Counted from the stretch's first letter, positions 53,565 through 63,425 are shown. The stretch is 64,000 nucleotides of DNA from Lewinellaceae bacterium (GCA_020636315.1 JACJYA010000008.1:124001-188000), one strand, 5' to 3'. A program made the numbers and translations. Notes: a model not told the origin generated them from the sequence alone.

Positions 53565-54078
53565 AAGATCACAATTTGCTTAAAAGAATTAGGTTATGTA
53601 AAAAGAATTAAGTCTAGTTGCTATTTGCCCGCCGCGCTTTCCAGTGTATGGAAGGCTGCCGGCGAAGCAAGGCTTTGGTTTATTTAGGTCGTCGAAATTG
53701 AAAATAGAAAAACGAATTATGTCCGCAAATTCAAATGAGGGAAGCATCGTTTATGCAACCCTTGATTATTTGAAAAGGTATTCAAACAACAAAGCTTTAA
53801 AGCATAAAAGTATAAAGGAGCTTAGGTACTCTTAATGCATTTAAAGCGTAGTTTTCCTGAAAGCTGATATGTAATGAAGAACGAAGACGAGAAAGAATGA
53901 GGATGGTTAGGTGTCGCTTTTTTAGGCCGTCTGTTCTTCATGGGACTTTTTTTCTTATTTGACAAAAGTAGTTTTTTAAGGCTGAAATGCCAACTTTTCG
54001 AGGCGAATTATTGCGATTTTTTTCATAATAATTATCCATTTACCCTATTGAGGGTATGTTTTCGGCCCGGGCCCGGGC
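53565..54078. other. 514-nt intergenic region without a supported gene
   Basis: I see no good coding frame. The right part (53930-54060) is AT-rich; a GC palindrome CCCGGGCCCGGG lies near 54066. The promoter of the 1918-residue gene should be here on the minus strand, but I found no exact TANNTTTG box at the right distance. Confidence 0.5.
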
Positions 54079-55647
54079 TCAGTATTCCAGGGGCTTCCGC
54101 TGCATTTGCCGTTTTTCAAACTTCTGGCGGATGATCTCCTGGACTGGTTTGCCATCGATCTTGGACTCCAGCCAGGAGATGATGTCCAGATAAAGGAAGG
54201 GCCTCCGCTCAAAAGGGTCATCCTGGTGTTCCATCAACTTGTCCTTGAGGTGGATGAATTCGTTTCTCAGTTCTTCCTCCTGTATCCTGGGGATCTTTCT
54301 CAGAAAGCGGAATATCTCCCGCTGAACAGCATGCAGGTCTTTCATTTTAGAGAGGAACCGGTAAACGGACTTGACCTGATACTCGACCAGTTGGGAATTG
54401 CCCAGCTCGAAATGAGCAATGAGGTTGAGGATGCGGGCAAAGCACTGTATGTCCTCCCGGTAGTCCGGATTTTTCTGGTTGATGATGAGGTTGAGATAAT
54501 CGATGGCCGACTCGTTGTCGCCACTTCCGAAATAAAGGCAGGCAATGCGGTAGTAGAAGACGAGCACGCGGTGGTCATCCCAGTTGTAAGTATCCTCCTC
54601 AATGATACGGGCCAGCCCGGGAATAAGCTGCAGTCCTTCGGTGAAGGTGCCCTCCATGAAGTGCCTTTTTATGGCGTGTATATACTTAAAAAGATAAAAC
54701 AGGCCTTCGATATTCTTCACCTGGGTGATATCGTACTGCTCGGGAAACCGCTCCAGCTCTTCCAGGGCTTCGACGAATTTCCGGTACTGAAGCGTGTTGA
54801 ACAGGGCGTTGAGCAGGTTGTGCACGCCTTTAATATATAATGGCGCATACAAATGGATGAGCTCCGGCTCTTCGTGGAAAAGATCGACCCACTTCTGGGC
54901 ATAGCGGTAGCAGAGGGGAAACTCCTGGGTGATGTAATACCGCCAGACATGAGCCTGACAGTAATACACCTTGCCAAAGAAGTCCAGCTCCTGAAATTCA
55001 ATATCCGGCAGGTGAGATTGGAAAAAGCGCTTCACCAGCTCATGGTCATTCTGGTTGCGGGCGTACCCCATTTTGAGGTACAGGCCATACAACTGGAGGG
55101 AGAGGTTGGAAAACAGATTGATGTTGTCAATGACCTGGTGCAGGCGAAGGGCTTCGGCAGCCAGTTCATCGGCCCGGCCTTCGATACTACGGGTGATGTA
55201 CTGGCCTTCAATGTGTTTTTCAAATTCGACGATCTCAAGGGCCAGAGCGTAGAAAAGGCCTTCATAGGCCTTGGCCTTGGCCTTATCCAGCATATCGAGG
55301 CTCTGCCGGTATAAGCCTTTATTATATAATACCCGGGCGTAATCGATCATTTCCCGCAACTGTATGTCCTCATTGTGAGAAGCATTGACCAGGCGAAGGC
55401 TGATCAGCAACTGCTTGTACAGGTGGGCCTTGAGGTTCGACAACTGCCGTTTTTTGATATCGGGGAGCTTTCTGAGGATGAGGGCTTCGTCGTATTCTTT
55501 ATGTTTGTCCAGAAAATCGAACAGCTTTAGAAAGAGGATATCATCAGAGGCCTGATTCCTGCGGACAAAAAGGCGAAAATGCCGCTTTTCCGCCCGCGTA
55601 AGGGAACGCACCAACTGAATGAGGTCATCTGTCTTCTGCTTGGGCAT
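54079..55647 (-). CDS. Large all-helical repeat protein, unknown function
   Basis: 522 residues, predicted wholly helical, with regularly spaced aromatic and Leu residues of TPR/SEL1-like form ('MLDKAKAKAYEGLFYALALE', 'ACLYFGSGDNESAIDYLNLI'). The N-terminus, 'LIQLVRSLTRAEKRHFRLFV', is strongly basic, as seen in a set of long Saprospiria proteins. No signal peptide, membrane helix or catalytic motif. I do not recognise the family. Read as a cytoplasmic scaffold or regulator by layout only. Divergent from the leu operon. Confidence 0.75.
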   Translation of the reverse strand: MPKQKTDDLIQLVRSLTRAEKRHFRLFVRRNQASDDILFLKLFDFLDKHKEYDEALILRKLPDIKKRQLSNLKAHLYKQLLISLRLVNASHNEDIQLREMIDYARVLYNKGLYRQSLDMLDKAKAKAYEGLFYALALEIVEFEKHIEGQYITRSIEGRADELAAEALRLHQVIDNINLFSNLSLQLYGLYLKMGYARNQNDHELVKRFFQSHLPDIEFQELDFFGKVYYCQAHVWRYYITQEFPLCYRYAQKWVDLFHEEPELIHLYAPLYIKGVHNLLNALFNTLQYRKFVEALEELERFPEQYDITQVKNIEGLFYLFKYIHAIKRHFMEGTFTEGLQLIPGLARIIEEDTYNWDDHRVLVFYYRIACLYFGSGDNESAIDYLNLIINQKNPDYREDIQCFARILNLIAHFELGNSQLVEYQVKSVYRFLSKMKDLHAVQREIFRFLRKIPRIQEEELRNEFIHLKDKLMEHQDDPFERRPFLYLDIISWLESKIDGKPVQEIIRQKFEKRQMQRKPLEY

Positions 55648-55737
55648 TGTAATTCCGTTTTTTCTAAAACACTGATAAACAAACCGTTAAAAGAACAGGA
55701 TTCCAGGTGCGATCTTGTAGTAATTCTCTAATTTGAC

Positions 55738-55768
55738 TTTATAGCCACCCGCTATCCCAATATATTTG
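55738..55768 (+). promoter_or_regulatory. Likely promoter of leuACDB
   Basis: TATATTTG (55761-55768) matches TANNTTTG exactly. TTTA (55738-55741) stands 19 nt upstream as a near-match to the -33 TTTG. The predicted start is near 55775, 58 nt before leuA. Confidence 0.45.
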
Positions 55769-55832
55769 GCAGCTGGGCTTAACAATACTCAAATTAACAA
55801 AGCTACACTTATTTACAAAAAAAGCAATTGCC

Positions 55833-56999
55833 ATGGCAGATAACCAGGTATTCATCTTCGACACCACACTTCGCGACGGAGAACAGGTGCCGGGATGCAA
55901 ACTGAACACCGAACAAAAAGTAGAAATAGCCAGGCAGCTGGAACGCCTGGGGGTTGACATCATCGAGGCAGGTTTCCCAATCTCCAGCCCCGGAGACTTC
56001 CAGTCGGTCGAGGCCATCTGCCACGCGGTAGAGGCCCCCATCGTCTGCGGCCTTTCCAGAGCCGTGGAAAAGGACATCGAAGTGGCGGCCCAGGCGCTGA
56101 AGAAGGCCCGCCGCCCCCGAATACACACGGGCATCGGCACCTCCGACTCCCATATCAAATACAAACTGCGCAGCACCCAGGAGAAGATCCTCGAAAGGGC
56201 CATCGCCGCGGTGAGCTACGCAAAAAGCTTCGTCGAGGATGTCGAATTCTACGCGGAAGACGCCGGAAGGACAGATAACGAATACCTCGCACGCGTGCTG
56301 GAAGCCGTGATCAAAGCCGGGGCCACCGTGTTAAATATCCCGGATACGACCGGCTATTGCCTGCCCGACGAATACGGCGACAAGATCCGTTTCCTCAGGG
56401 AAAATGTAAAAGGAATAGATAAGGCCATCTTATCTACTCACTGCCACAACGACCTCGGCCTGGCAACGGCCAATTCCATCGCCGGCGTCCAGAACGGCGC
56501 CCGCCAGATCGAATGCACCATCAACGGCATAGGTGAACGGGCCGGCAATACTTCCCTTGAAGAAGTGGTGATGATCATGCGCCAGCACCCTTACCTCAAG
56601 CTGGAAAGCCGGATCAACACTCAGCTCATCTATTCCACCAGCCGCCTGGTTTCCGAACGCATGGGCATGCCCGTCCAGCCCAACAAGGCCATCGTCGGCG
56701 CCAACGCCTTTGCTCACTCCTCCGGCATCCACCAGGACGGAGTGATCAAACGCAGGGATACCTATGAGATCATCGACCCGCTGGAAGTGGGCGTCGATCA
56801 CTCCAAGATCGTCCTCACCGCCCGCAGCGGAAGGGCAGCCCTGGCCTACCGGGCCAAAAACATCGGCTTCAACCTGACCAAAAACGAACTGGATGTCGTT
56901 TACGCTCAGTTCCTGGAGGTGGCCGACCAGAAAAAAGAAGTAGAAGACAGCGACCTGAAACAGATCATCAAACAAACCGTTCAGAAGGTTGTAGCTTAA
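55833..56999 (+). CDS. leuA: 2-isopropylmalate synthase, short form
   Basis: 388 residues. HMGL-like barrel with 'FDTTLRDGEQVPGCKLN' (metal-binding Asp and catalytic Arg), 'HCHNDLGLATANS' (metal His pair) and 'GIGERAGNTSLEEVVM', the IPMS signature. It condenses acetyl-CoA with 2-oxoisovalerate to start leucine synthesis. It is about 130 residues shorter than the E. coli enzyme: the C-terminal regulatory domain that binds leucine is missing, so feedback inhibition through that domain is not expected. First gene of leuACDB, 11 nt before leuC. Homocitrate or citramalate synthase are less likely given the operon. Confidence 0.93.
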   Translation: MADNQVFIFDTTLRDGEQVPGCKLNTEQKVEIARQLERLGVDIIEAGFPISSPGDFQSVEAICHAVEAPIVCGLSRAVEKDIEVAAQALKKARRPRIHTGIGTSDSHIKYKLRSTQEKILERAIAAVSYAKSFVEDVEFYAEDAGRTDNEYLARVLEAVIKAGATVLNIPDTTGYCLPDEYGDKIRFLRENVKGIDKAILSTHCHNDLGLATANSIAGVQNGARQIECTINGIGERAGNTSLEEVVMIMRQHPYLKLESRINTQLIYSTSRLVSERMGMPVQPNKAIVGANAFAHSSGIHQDGVIKRRDTYEIIDPLEVGVDHSKIVLTARSGRAALAYRAKNIGFNLTKNELDVVYAQFLEVADQKKEVEDSDLKQIIKQTVQKVVA

Positions 57000-57010
57000 T
57001 CAACCATACC

Positions 57011-58402
57011 ATGGGTAAGACATTATTCGATAAGATCTGGGATGCCCACGTGGCCCACCAGGTGGAAGGTGGAACAGATGTACTTTACATAGACCGCCAT
57101 TTCATCCATGAAGTCACCAGCCCGCAGGCCTTCGATGGGCTCCGCCAGCGGGGCCTTCCCGTTTTCCGCACGGAAAGGACCATTGCCACGGCCGACCACA
57201 ATGTGCCCACCCGCGACCAGCACCTTCCCATCCAGGAAGAACTTTCCCGCTTTCAGGTGGATAAGCTGACGGAGAACTGCGAGGCCTTTGGCGTCCGGCT
57301 CTATGGCCTGGGCCACCCCTACCAGGGCATCGTTCACGTGATCGGCCCGGAACTGGGCCTGACCCAACCCGGAATGACCATCGTCTGCGGGGACAGCCAC
57401 ACCTCCACGCACGGGGCCTTCGGCTGTATTGCCTTCGGCATCGGTACCAGCCAGGTGGAACAGGTACTGGCCACCCAGTGCCTTCTTCAGAAGAAACCCA
57501 AACGCATGCGCATTACCGTTGACGGGGAACTGCAACCGGGGGTGCTCAGCAAAGACATCATCCTCTACATCATATCCAGGCTTTCCGCCAGCGGCGGCAC
57601 CGGCCATTTTGTAGAATACGCCGGTTCCGCCATCCGCTCCCTTTCCATGGAAGCCCGTATGACCATCTGCAATATGAGCATTGAAATGGGCGCCCGGGGC
57701 GGGCTGATCGCTCCCGATGACAAAGCCATCGAGTACGTTCGCGGAAGGGAATTTGCTCCCAAGGAAGAAGATTTTGAAGCAGCAGCCGCCTACTGGCGGA
57801 CGTTATACTCCGACGAAGACGCCCAATTTGATGCGGAATACCACTTCCGGGCCGAAGATATCGAACCGATGGTAACCTATGGCACCAATCCCGGCATGGG
57901 CATGGGCATCAGCCAGTCCATCCCCGAACCGCCGGCAACCGGCAACCCCCGGACTTATCAAAAATCCTTGGAATACATGGGCCTGAAACCCGGCCAGAAA
58001 CTCCTGGGGCAGCCCGTTAATTACGTATTCATAGGCAGCTGCACCAATTCCCGGATCGAGGACCTGCGGCTGGCGGCCGCCTTCGTCAAGGGAAAGAAAA
58101 AGGCGGACAACGTCACCGCTATGATCGTGCCCGGCTCCAAACAGGTGGAAATACAGGCCAAAGCCGAAGGGCTGGACCAGGCCTTCCGGGAGGCCGGTTT
58201 CGATTTTCGCGAACCCGGCTGTTCGGCCTGCCTGGGCATGAATGAAGACAAAGTACCCAAAGGAGAATATTGCGTCTCTACATCGAACCGCAACTTTGAA
58301 GGGCGGCAGGGGCCCGGCGCCCGCACCATCCTGGCCAGCCCGTTAATGGCGGCCGCAGCGGCGATAGCGGGAAGGGTCGTTGATGTGAGGCAGGAATTAT
58401 AG
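57011..58402 (+). CDS. leuC: 3-isopropylmalate dehydratase large subunit
   Basis: 463 residues. The aconitase-family [4Fe-4S] ligands are in 'FIGSCTNSRIEDLR' and 'PGCSACLGMN'. Also present are 'VCGDSHTSTHGAFGC' and 'ATQCLLQKKPK'. It isomerises 2-isopropylmalate to 3-isopropylmalate together with LeuD. It follows leuA by 11 nt and leuD begins 30 nt later. Cytoplasmic. Confidence 0.96.
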   Translation: MGKTLFDKIWDAHVAHQVEGGTDVLYIDRHFIHEVTSPQAFDGLRQRGLPVFRTERTIATADHNVPTRDQHLPIQEELSRFQVDKLTENCEAFGVRLYGLGHPYQGIVHVIGPELGLTQPGMTIVCGDSHTSTHGAFGCIAFGIGTSQVEQVLATQCLLQKKPKRMRITVDGELQPGVLSKDIILYIISRLSASGGTGHFVEYAGSAIRSLSMEARMTICNMSIEMGARGGLIAPDDKAIEYVRGREFAPKEEDFEAAAAYWRTLYSDEDAQFDAEYHFRAEDIEPMVTYGTNPGMGMGISQSIPEPPATGNPRTYQKSLEYMGLKPGQKLLGQPVNYVFIGSCTNSRIEDLRLAAAFVKGKKKADNVTAMIVPGSKQVEIQAKAEGLDQAFREAGFDFREPGCSACLGMNEDKVPKGEYCVSTSNRNFEGRQGPGARTILASPLMAAAAAIAGRVVDVRQEL

Positions 58403-58432
58403 ATACAGACAGGATCAACAGGTTTTAACGAT

Positions 58433-59026
58433 ATGGAAAAATTCCGGAAAATACAGTCCACCGCCGTTCCTTTACCTATTGAAGAGGTGGATACCGACCA
58501 GATCATTCCCGCCCGGTTCCTCAAAGCCACGACCCGCGAAGGCTTCGGCGACAATCTCTTCCGGGACTGGCGATACGAGGCCGACGGGACTCCCAAGGAG
58601 AGTTTCATCCTCAATAACCCCTTATACGGAGGAACGATCCTGGTGGCCGGCAGGAATTTCGGCTGTGGATCCAGCCGGGAACATGCTGCCTGGGCTCTTT
58701 ACGATTATGGCTTTCGGGTTGTGGTATCCAGTTTTTTTGCGGATATTTTCCGCGGAAATGCGCTGAACAACGGCCTGCTTCCCGTGCAGGTGCCCGAACC
58801 TTTTCTGCAAAGCATCTTCACTGCCATCGAGGCAGACCCCGAAACCCGGTTCGTAGTTGACCTGGAGGCTCAACTTTTTACTATATTGGCCAGCGGGCAA
58901 TCTGTTGGATTTGAAATCGGCCCCTACAAAAAAATGTGCCTGCTCAACGGATACGATGACATCGATTTTCTCCTGAGCCTGCGCGATAAGATTGAAGATT
59001 TTGAACAAAAGAGAGCCATAGGCTGA
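58433..59026 (+). CDS. leuD: 3-isopropylmalate dehydratase small subunit
   Basis: 197 residues. The substrate-loop signature 'NFGCGSSREHAAWALYDYG' is intact, with 'TDQIIPARFLK' near the N-terminus. It forms the swivelling domain partner of LeuC. It lies 15 nt before leuB in the operon. Confidence 0.96.
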   Translation: MEKFRKIQSTAVPLPIEEVDTDQIIPARFLKATTREGFGDNLFRDWRYEADGTPKESFILNNPLYGGTILVAGRNFGCGSSREHAAWALYDYGFRVVVSSFFADIFRGNALNNGLLPVQVPEPFLQSIFTAIEADPETRFVVDLEAQLFTILASGQSVGFEIGPYKKMCLLNGYDDIDFLLSLRDKIEDFEQKRAIG

Positions 59027-59041
59027 AAATTATTTATTCCC

Positions 59042-60172
59042 ATGACATCCATCAAAAAAACAAAAATTGCGGTATTGCCCGGCGATGGCATCGGCCCGGA
59101 AGTTACCGAACAGGCCAAAAAGGTGATGAACGCCGTGGCCGAGCGATTCGATTGTTATTTCGAATATTGTTATGCCGACGTCGGCGCTGTGGCCATTGAT
59201 CATTTTAACGACCCCCTGCCAGACATTACGCTTGAAGCCTGCCTCAATGCCGAAGCCATCCTCTTCGGCGCCATCGGCGACCCCAAATACGACAATGACC
59301 CGAAAGCCAAAGTGCGCCCGGAACAGGGCCTGTTGCGCCTGCGCAAAGAACTGGGCCTTTACGCCAATATACGCCCGGTGGCTTCCTATGAAAAACTGCT
59401 CCACCTCTCTCCTCTTCGGGAGGACCGCGTCAAAGGGGTCGATCTCGTCATCTACAGGGAGCTCACCGGAGGGATCTATTTCGGAGAAAAAGGCACATCT
59501 GCCGACGGGAAACAGGCTTTTGATACTTGCACCTACCAGGTGGAAGAGATCCAACGGATCGCCAGGCTGGCTTTCGAACAGGCCATGCTGCGCCGCGGAA
59601 AGCTCACCCTGGTGGATAAGGCAAATGTTATGGAGACCTCGCGCCTGTGGAGGCAAACCGTTAAGGAACTCGCCAATGATTATCCCAAAGTGAAACTGGA
59701 TTTCATGTTTGTCGATAATGCCGCCATGCAGCTGATCCAGAACCCGGCACAGTTCGACGTCATGCTCACTTCCAATATGTTCGGGGATATCCTGTCCGAT
59801 GAAGCCAGTGTACTGACCGGCTCCATGGGGCTGCTCCCCTCGGCGTCCATCGGAGTACACACTTCCATGTTCGAACCCATCCACGGTTCCTATCCCCAGG
59901 CTGCCGGCCAGGATATTGCCAACCCAATGGCAGCTATCCTCTCCGCCGCCATGCTGGTGGAAAGCCTGGGAATGACGGAAGCTGCAACCGCTATCCGGCT
60001 GGCCGTACAGCACATTCTCGAAAAAGGGATCGGCACTCCCGAACTGCAGCCATCAGTTGTTTATGGTTGTTCACAGATCGGAGACCTGACCGCTCACCTG
60101 GTTGCCGAACCCAATGAGGAAATCCTCGTCCGGGAAGATAAACTTCAGCAGAAGGTATCGACGATTATTTAG
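59042..60172 (+). CDS. leuB: 3-isopropylmalate dehydrogenase
   Basis: 376 residues. It starts 'KIAVLPGDGIGPEV', with 'GAIGDPKYD', 'RELTGGIYFGEKG' and 'NMFGDILSDEASVLTGSMG', the signature of beta-decarboxylating dehydrogenases of the IPMDH type. It oxidises 3-isopropylmalate with NAD to the 2-oxoisocaproate precursor, which IlvE then aminates to leucine. Last gene of leuACDB; the transcript then enters the inverted-repeat gap. Confidence 0.96.
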   Translation: MTSIKKTKIAVLPGDGIGPEVTEQAKKVMNAVAERFDCYFEYCYADVGAVAIDHFNDPLPDITLEACLNAEAILFGAIGDPKYDNDPKAKVRPEQGLLRLRKELGLYANIRPVASYEKLLHLSPLREDRVKGVDLVIYRELTGGIYFGEKGTSADGKQAFDTCTYQVEEIQRIARLAFEQAMLRRGKLTLVDKANVMETSRLWRQTVKELANDYPKVKLDFMFVDNAAMQLIQNPAQFDVMLTSNMFGDILSDEASVLTGSMGLLPSASIGVHTSMFEPIHGSYPQAAGQDIANPMAAILSAAMLVESLGMTEAATAIRLAVQHILEKGIGTPELQPSVVYGCSQIGDLTAHLVAEPNEEILVREDKLQQKVSTII

Positions 60173-60187
60173 GGAGAGACTTCAGAG

Positions 60188-60321
60188 CGAAATTGGTATA
60201 TTGCTGAATGGCTATATTGACAGATGGTTATATTGTTGTATTGTTGTATTGTTAAATGGCAGCAATGCTGCGGGAAAACAATATAGCAATACAACAATAT
60301 GGCAATATAACAACGAAACAA
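60188..60321. repeat. Imperfect inverted repeat built from TATTG units
   Basis: The left arm holds repeated TATATTG/TATTGTTG words (60193-60252). The right arm (about 60279-60321) holds CAATA/CAACAATAT words. The two meet around the palindrome GCAGCAATGCTGC (60259-60271), which forms the tip. It fills the leuB-recQ gap and could fold into a long hairpin. There is no open frame. It may be a mobile REP-like unit or a complex terminator. Confidence 0.6.
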
Positions 60322-60328
60322 CACCTCC

Positions 60329-62242
60329 TTGGAGAATTCGCCTCTTGAAATACTCAAAAAATACTGGGGGTACGACGGCTTCCGGCCGCTGCAGGAAGAC
60401 ATCATCCGGTCGGTGCTGGAAGGGAAAGACACCCTGGCCCTCATGCCCACCGGAGGAGGCAAATCCATTTGTTACCAGGTGCCCGCCCTGTGCCGGGAAG
60501 GAATATGTATTGTCGTCTCCCCTCTGATCGCCCTGATGAAAGACCAGGTGGAAAACCTCAAACAGCGAAACATCCCTGCCGAAGCCATTTATTCCGGCAT
60601 GCACTACCGGGATATCGACCGCATTCTGGACAACTGCGTCTATGGAAATATCAAATTGCTCTATCTTTCCCCCGAGCGGCTGACGACCGAACTTGCCAGG
60701 GTGCGCATTCAGAAAATGAAGGCCAGCCTGCTGGCGGTTGATGAAGCGCACTGCGTTTCTCAGTGGGGTTACGATTTTCGCCCCCCTTATCTTCAGATCG
60801 CTGAAATGCGGGAGGTGCTGCCCGGTGTCCCCATTCTGGCCCTTACGGCAACCGCGACCCCGGAAGTGGCCAGAGATATTCAGGAAAAACTGGCGTTCCG
60901 CCAGGAGAACCTCCTTCAGAAGAGCTTCGAGCGCCCCAACCTTTCCTACTCGGTGCTCCATGAAGAGGACAAGTTGAAAAAACTGGCCGAAATTCTGCAC
61001 CGGGTGCCCGGTTCGGGGATCGTATATGTACGGAGCCGGCGCCGTACCAAAGAAATTGCCCGGTACCTGCAGCGCCAGAAGATCCGGGCGGATTTTTACC
61101 ATGCCGGCCTGGATACAGAAGAGCGCAGCCGGAAGCAGGAAGAGTGGATGAACAACAAGTCCAGGGTTGTCGTCAGCACCAATGCCTTTGGCATGGGTAT
61201 CGATAAACCGGATGTACGGGTGGTTGTCCACATGGAACTCCCCGACAGCCTGGAGGCCTATTTTCAGGAAGCCGGGCGTGCCGGGCGGGACGGCAGAAAG
61301 TCCTACGCCGTGCTCCTGTACAACGATTCGGACCGCCAGAACCTCGAACGGCGGTTTGAGCAATCCTTCCCCGGGCTGAAAGAAGTGCAACGGGTTTACC
61401 GGGCCCTGGGCAGTTATTTTCAGCTGGCCACCGGCAGCGGGGAGGGCCAGAGCTTTGATTTTGAGATCGTTGAGTTTGCCCGAAATTTCCAGATCAAAAT
61501 CGTGCAGGCCTACAGCTGCCTCAAGATCCTGGAACAGGCGGGATGGATCGTGCTTACCGATGCCGTTTTCGTTCCTTCCAGCCTGATGATCAAGGTATCC
61601 AAGGATGCGCTATATGACTATCAGCTCCGCCATCCCAAAATGGACCGCCTGCTCAAAGCCATCCTGCGCACCTACCAGGGGGCGTTTAATCATCCCATTA
61701 ACCTCCGGGAAGGCCAGCTGGCCCGCTTCCTGAAGATGCCGGTATCAGAATTGCGCAGTGCTTTGCAAAAGCTGGCCTCTGACGGTATCGTTGATTACCT
61801 GCCTCAAAAGGACACCCCGCAGATTATCTTCATCCGGGAAAGAGTCGATGCCGACAACCTGCTGATCGGCCGCGACCTGTACAACTTCCGCAAAAACCGG
61901 CAATATGAACGGATCAAAACGGCCATAGCCTATGCCGAGACACCCATTTGCCGCAGCCGGCAGCTGCTGGCCTATTTTGGCCAGGCCGATGCACCCAAAT
62001 GTGGGATATGCGACGTGTGCACCGGCCGCACCCGCACGAAACTGGATAATGAAAGCTTCAGTAAATACCGGGAAAAGATAGAACGCCTGCTGGCCGAAGA
62101 GCCGCTGAGCCTGGAGCAAATCATTGAATCTTTCGCTCCACGGCGACAGGAAGAAGTACTGAAAACTCTGGAATATCTCATCGATGAAGGCGTCATTGCC
62201 GAAAGGAAAGATCACAAGTTAAGCTGGAAAAGCACTTCCTGA
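60329..62242 (+). CDS. recQ: ATP-dependent DNA helicase RecQ
   Basis: 637 residues, TTG start. Superfamily 2 motifs are Walker A 'PTGGGKSICYQ' (Lys45), the DEAH box 'VDEAHCVSQWGYDFRP' (Asp138), motif VI 'QEAGRAGRDG', and the RecQ zinc/RQC C-terminus 'CGICDVC'. It unwinds DNA 3' to 5' in recombination and repair. The C-terminal part ends in a helix-turn-helix-like segment rather than a full HRDC domain, which I could not find. It is 9 nt upstream of the glycosyltransferase but probably unrelated in function. Confidence 0.93.
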   Translation: MENSPLEILKKYWGYDGFRPLQEDIIRSVLEGKDTLALMPTGGGKSICYQVPALCREGICIVVSPLIALMKDQVENLKQRNIPAEAIYSGMHYRDIDRILDNCVYGNIKLLYLSPERLTTELARVRIQKMKASLLAVDEAHCVSQWGYDFRPPYLQIAEMREVLPGVPILALTATATPEVARDIQEKLAFRQENLLQKSFERPNLSYSVLHEEDKLKKLAEILHRVPGSGIVYVRSRRRTKEIARYLQRQKIRADFYHAGLDTEERSRKQEEWMNNKSRVVVSTNAFGMGIDKPDVRVVVHMELPDSLEAYFQEAGRAGRDGRKSYAVLLYNDSDRQNLERRFEQSFPGLKEVQRVYRALGSYFQLATGSGEGQSFDFEIVEFARNFQIKIVQAYSCLKILEQAGWIVLTDAVFVPSSLMIKVSKDALYDYQLRHPKMDRLLKAILRTYQGAFNHPINLREGQLARFLKMPVSELRSALQKLASDGIVDYLPQKDTPQIIFIRERVDADNLLIGRDLYNFRKNRQYERIKTAIAYAETPICRSRQLLAYFGQADAPKCGICDVCTGRTRTKLDNESFSKYREKIERLLAEEPLSLEQIIESFAPRRQEEVLKTLEYLIDEGVIAERKDHKLSWKSTS

Positions 62243-62251
62243 TCGGTATCT

Positions 62252-63394
62252 TTGCCCTCTCAACGCAATCTGCTCAAAGTGCCCCGCATCATCTGCACCG
62301 TCACCAATGACCTGACTTATGACCAGCGCATGATCCGCATCTGCACCAGCCTGGCCCGGGCGGGCTATGAGGTTTGGCTGGTGGGGCGTAAACGGCCGGC
62401 CTCCCGCCTGTTGAAGGAAGAACCTTTTCGTCAGAAGCGCCTGTCCTGTTCCTTCCAAAAGGGCAAACTGTTCTACCTGGAATACAACCTCCGCCTTTTC
62501 CTTTTCCTGCTGGCCACTCCCTTTGACACAGTCTGCTCGGTTGACCTTGACACTATACTGCCAGGCTTCCTGGCCAGCCGCCTCAAAGGCAAAACCTGTG
62601 TTTACGACGCCCATGAATATTTCACAGAAGTGCCGGAGGTAGTGCGCCGCCCGGCCGTAAAACGCATCTGGGAGTGGGTGGCCCGTTTTACCATCCCGCG
62701 GTTGAAATACGCTTATACGGTTGGCCCCGGACTGGCCCGGCTGCTGGAAGAACGCTTTGGCATCCCTTTCGAAGTGGTCCGCAATGTGCCGCTGTCTTCC
62801 ACCCGCCTCCAGAAGAATAATAACCCGGTTCATGAAAAGCCCATCATCCTTTACCAGGGCGCCCTGAATGAAGGGCGCGGGCTCGAATACGCCGTTGAGG
62901 CCATGCAGGAAATAACCGGAGCCGAATTGTGGCTCGCCGGGGAAGGCGACCTGTCGGACAGCCTGAGGGATCAGGCCCGGGAAAAAAAGCTGGAAGACAA
63001 GGTGCGCTTCCTGGGCTTTATGCCTCCCGCAGAACTGCAGGCCCTGACCCCTCAGGCGCACATCGGCCTCAACCTGCTGGAAAACAAAGGCCTCAGTTAT
63101 TATTATTCCCTGGCAAATAAAGCATTTGACTACATTCAGGCCGGTGTGCCTTCCATCAATATGGCCTTCCCCGAATACGTTGCAATTCAGGAAAAGTACA
63201 ACGTTTTCATTCTTTTAGATGAACTCTCCCCTACGCTCATTCGACAAGCCGTCATTAAACTGATGCAGGAAAAAGAAGCGTATGAACAGCTGCGCAACAA
63301 CTGCCTGCAGGCGGCCAAAACCCTGAACTGGGAAAAGGAGGAGGAAATCCTGCTGGCATTCTACCGCCAGGCATGCCCCTTGGGTGTTGGGTGA
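62252..63394 (+). CDS. Glycosyltransferase, GT4-like fold
   Basis: 380 residues, TTG start. The N-terminal Rossmann half has 'VTNDLTYDQRMIRICTSLAR' and 'YDAHEYFTEVPEVV'. The C-terminal half has 'YQGALNEGRGLEYAVEAM' and the acidic sugar-nucleotide-binding segment 'LSYYYSLANKAFDYIQAGVP'. It transfers a sugar from a nucleotide donor, likely to a cell-surface polysaccharide or lipid. Donor and acceptor cannot be read. No membrane helix. Co-transcription with recQ is possible because of the 9-nt gap. Confidence 0.85.
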   Translation: MPSQRNLLKVPRIICTVTNDLTYDQRMIRICTSLARAGYEVWLVGRKRPASRLLKEEPFRQKRLSCSFQKGKLFYLEYNLRLFLFLLATPFDTVCSVDLDTILPGFLASRLKGKTCVYDAHEYFTEVPEVVRRPAVKRIWEWVARFTIPRLKYAYTVGPGLARLLEERFGIPFEVVRNVPLSSTRLQKNNNPVHEKPIILYQGALNEGRGLEYAVEAMQEITGAELWLAGEGDLSDSLRDQAREKKLEDKVRFLGFMPPAELQALTPQAHIGLNLLENKGLSYYYSLANKAFDYIQAGVPSINMAFPEYVAIQEKYNVFILLDELSPTLIRQAVIKLMQEKEAYEQLRNNCLQAAKTLNWEKEEEILLAFYRQACPLGVG

Positions 63395-63425
63395 AATCGG
63401 GATTCGGGAATCATGGATTCGGGAG

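Noticed and set aside
53644..53835. 63-codon plus-strand frame
   Set aside because: No signal, no conserved-looking motif, and poor start context in an AT-rich gap.
60212..61390. 392-codon minus-strand frame
   Set aside because: Antisense to recQ and running into the TATTG repeat; no domain recognised.
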